Positions 5,810-7,656 of a stretch of 7,656 bases of DNA are shown here, piece by piece (within the stretch, counting starts at the first letter, position 1; each line of letters starts with the position of its first letter). Under the pieces are notes generated by a model. The model was given only the letters and a program-made list of their open reading frames with translations. It made no database searches and had not been told where the DNA came from. The position numbers and the translations under genes were made by a program. The DNA comes from Sulfuricellaceae bacterium (GTDB lineage Bacteria; Pseudomonadota; Gammaproteobacteria; Burkholderiales; UBA9220): the NCBI GenBank assembly GCA_019911985.1, contig JAIOJO010000571.1:1-7656 (forward strand), read 5' to 3'.

Positions 5810-7656
5810 TTATTTTTTAACCCATTCAGACAATTCGGAGCGTATGCGGTCAATGACCGGTGTCCAGTCCCCCGGCGTCCGCTGGCGGAACAGACGCATA
5901 CTCGGATACCAAGGGGTATCGTCCCGTCCCAGCAACCAACGCCAGCAGCCATCGAACCGGGAGAGTAGCCACACCGGCTTACCCATCGCGGCAGCCAGGT
6001 GTGCGACCGAAGTGTCCACGCTAATGACCAGGTCCAGATGAGAAATCAGCGCTGCCGTATCCGCAAAATCGTCGATTTCAGGCATGAAGTCCGTTATTGA
6101 GTCGGAAAATTGTGCTACCTGGCTAGCCGCCTCGCCCTTTTGCAAGCTGAAAAACCGGACTCCGCGCTGAGGCAACAACGGCGCATAGTGCCGCAATTCA
6201 ATGCTTCTACGCTTATCAATAAGATGCGAGTCCAGCTCGGTTTTTCTCGGGTCTCCGGCCCAAACCAAACCAACAGTCAAATCGCCGGCGGAATCGATCC
6301 GCGCCCCCCATCTTTTTGCCCGTTCGGCTTCGGCATGGATATAAGGAGAAAAGACGGGGATCGAGTCCACGCTATCGATACCAAGGCGATAAGGTAGGCT
6401 CATCAGCGGGAGATGCAGATCGTAATGCGTCAACGGCTCGCCCTTCGCATAAACGGCATCGATTCCTTCGACCGATTGCAAAAGCTGTTTTAAGGGCGGC
6501 TGGCATTCTACGATCACTCTCCCGCCACGGCGCGCAACGGTTTGTGCAAAACGAATAAAGTGTATCGTGTCGCCCAAGCCCTGCTCCGCATGCAGCAGGA
6601 TAGTATTCCCCTGCAGCGCTTCGCCTTGCCATAGCGGCGCGGCGTAACCCGCATACATCGCCGCAACCTCTTTTCGATTCAAGCGCTGCTCGAACTCGGG
6701 CCAGGCGTCATGAAAATCGCCCCGCAACAGTAGTGCCACGCCCAAATTCCAATGGGCATTGACATAACCGCCATCGATGAGGAGTGCCTTTTGAAACGCA
6801 GCCACCGACTCGTCTATGTTGAAATACATTAAGGCCTTGCCGAGATTATTGTAGGCAAAAGCATAGTTCGGACGAATCTCGATTGCCTTGCGAAAACATA
6901 CCTGCGCCTCGTCCAAACGCCACAGGTCTTCCAACACCACACCCAGGTTATTCCAGGCCTCGGCAAAGCCGGGCCGGCGCGCTACTAACTGGCGCAGTAT
7001 CGCCTCGGCTTCGTCCAGACGGCCGCACTCGCGCAGCATGGCGCCAAGATTATTGGCCGCATCGACGTTTCCGGCTTGCGATTCGATTGCCGCACGAAAA
7101 TGCGCTTCCGCCTCCGGGATTCTTTTCTGTTTCCACAGTACGAAACCCAAATTCACGCCCGCGTCGACATAATCCTGCTTCAGGGCTAGCGCCTGCAGAT
7201 AGCGCTTTTCCGCTTCCGCATAGCGCTCGCTTTGCTTGAACACGTTTCCCAGATTGAACAATAGTTCCGGGTTGGCGGGCGCTAAGCGTAGCGCCTCGTC
7301 GAACACGCGCTCGGCCTCGCCTAGCTTTCCTTGGGCCGCTAACGCATTGCCTAAATTGTTCAAAACGCCACTATCGGACGGCCGCCTATCGCGAGCGATC
7401 CGCAGTAACTCCTCCGCCTCCAGGAATTTGCCTTGCCGGTAAAGAATAAAACCCAAATTGAAATAGACATCCGGCAGGTCTTTATTGATCCGAATGGCCT
7501 CCTTGAGCAAGCACTCCGCCTCGGCGGGATGATCGAGTTGAAATTCGAGCACGCCCAGCAAATGCAACACATCCGCGTTTTCGGGAAATTTCTCCAAAAA
7601 CAAGCGGTACGCGTGTGCACCCTCCACCAATCGTCCCGATTGATGCAACTGAACAG
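5810..7656 (-). CDS. TPR + GT9-like glycosyltransferase, 5' end outside the window
   Basis: The frame is open from the right edge to TAA at 5812-5810, giving 614 complete codons. The first in-frame initiator-type codon is TTG at 7648-7646, but it is probably internal: the residues before it (x-V-Q, then L-H-Q-S-G-R-L) continue a TPR helix, and position 8 of that repeat falls on the last, incomplete codon, so the true start lies outside. Numbering from that TTG, TPR position-8 glycines occur at 32, 66, 100, 134, 168, 202, 236 and 270, then at 303, one residue early. The catalytic part from about 338 shows AEQGLGDT with D360, VGLVWAGDP at 459-467, VDTSVAH with D545 and H550, and ends in WYPSMRLFRQ. 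These are GT9/heptosyltransferase-like GT-B features, so it is probably a soluble sugar transferase working on a TPR-bound acceptor. Its GT domain is closer to module A than to module B of the next gene. It lies 27 bases upstream of that gene in the same operon. The sugar and the acceptor are not determinable. Confidence 0.9.
   Translation of the reverse strand, partial: VQLHQSGRLVEGAHAYRLFLEKFPENADVLHLLGVLEFQLDHPAEAECLLKEAIRINKDLPDVYFNLGFILYRQGKFLEAEELLRIARDRRPSDSGVLNNLGNALAAQGKLGEAERVFDEALRLAPANPELLFNLGNVFKQSERYAEAEKRYLQALALKQDYVDAGVNLGFVLWKQKRIPEAEAHFRAAIESQAGNVDAANNLGAMLRECGRLDEAEAILRQLVARRPGFAEAWNNLGVVLEDLWRLDEAQVCFRKAIEIRPNYAFAYNNLGKALMYFNIDESVAAFQKALLIDGGYVNAHWNLGVALLLRGDFHDAWPEFEQRLNRKEVAAMYAGYAAPLWQGEALQGNTILLHAEQGLGDTIHFIRFAQTVARRGGRVIVECQPPLKQLLQSVEGIDAVYAKGEPLTHYDLHLPLMSLPYRLGIDSVDSIPVFSPYIHAEAERAKRWGARIDSAGDLTVGLVWAGDPRKTELDSHLIDKRRSIELRHYAPLLPQRGVRFFSLQKGEAASQVAQFSDSITDFMPEIDDFADTAALISHLDLVISVDTSVAHLAAAMGKPVWLLSRFDGCWRWLLGRDDTPWYPSMRLFRQRTPGDWTPVIDRIRSELSEWVKK
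5973..6001 (-). repeat. 29-base exact repeat in the GT domain of the first gene
   Basis: This is the partner of 4470-4498. It lies in the codons just after the VDT-x3-H motif (D545, H550) of the TPR-GT9-like protein. The surrounding 63 residues (527-589) match module A residues 406-468 at 53 positions without a gap. Confidence 0.8.
6674..7656 (-). repeat. Degenerate 102-base TPR units of the first gene
   Basis: About nine TPR units encode the N-terminal part of the TPR-GT9-like protein and continue past the right edge. The spacing is 34 residues throughout, except for one 33-residue unit between G270 and G303 (numbering from TTG 7648). Confidence 0.8.

Noticed and set aside
5783..5815. Terminator at the A/T-rich end of the first gene
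   Set aside because: The T-run on the plus strand is just two Lys codons; there is no stem-loop before a coding-strand T-run.
5783..5830. Promoter in the 27-base spacer (TTTACA as a -35 box)
   Set aside because: The bases 17 downstream do not resemble a -10 box and a better -10 gives a wrong spacing, so the AT-rich gap alone does not support a promoter.
7646..7648. TTG as the start of the first gene
   Set aside because: The frame stays open upstream to the window edge and the preceding residues continue a TPR helix, so the TTG is an internal Leu codon.

Overview
The window is a compact stretch of Gram-negative-type bacterial DNA, probably from a proteobacterium. Moderately GC-rich codons, purine-rich ribosome binding sites, TPR proteins and GT9 (ADP-heptose:LPS heptosyltransferase-like) domains all fit. 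It holds no taxonomic marker, so a finer placement would be a guess. Every real gene lies on the minus strand, so transcription runs from the high-numbered end to the low-numbered end. There is no room for a promoter or terminator between the genes, and the four genes look like the middle of one operon that leaves the window at both ends.

In order of transcription the layout is as follows. (1) 7656-5810 is a 5'-truncated gene with about nine TPRs followed by a GT9-like glycosyltransferase domain. (2) After a 27-base spacer, 5782-2804 is a 992-residue protein made of two complete TPR + GT9-like modules in tandem. (3) This gene shares one base (TAATG) with 2804-291, an 837-residue protein with twelve exactly in-register 34-residue TPRs and a C-terminal GT41 (O-GlcNAc transferase, OGT-like) catalytic region. 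(4) That gene overlaps by four bases (ATGA) the start of a further TPR gene at 294-1, of which only the first 98 codons are present. No stretch over 30 bases lacks a gene.

The shared logic is TPR superhelices, which normally bind protein, attached to soluble GT-B glycosyltransferases. I infer a cluster for glycosylating proteins or surface structures. Acceptors and sugars cannot be read from the sequence.

The most interesting signal is the seam inside the 992-residue gene. Residues 1-200 and 506-705 align without a gap (about 110 of 200 identical by hand count). Met506 aligns with Met1, and a run of six G lies just before it. Removing one G would end the first module at a TGA overlapping the Met506 ATG as ATGA, the same junction used between the last two genes. 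The double-length gene therefore looks like two translationally coupled genes joined by a single-base change in a homopolymer, or an apparent joining caused by a sequence error.
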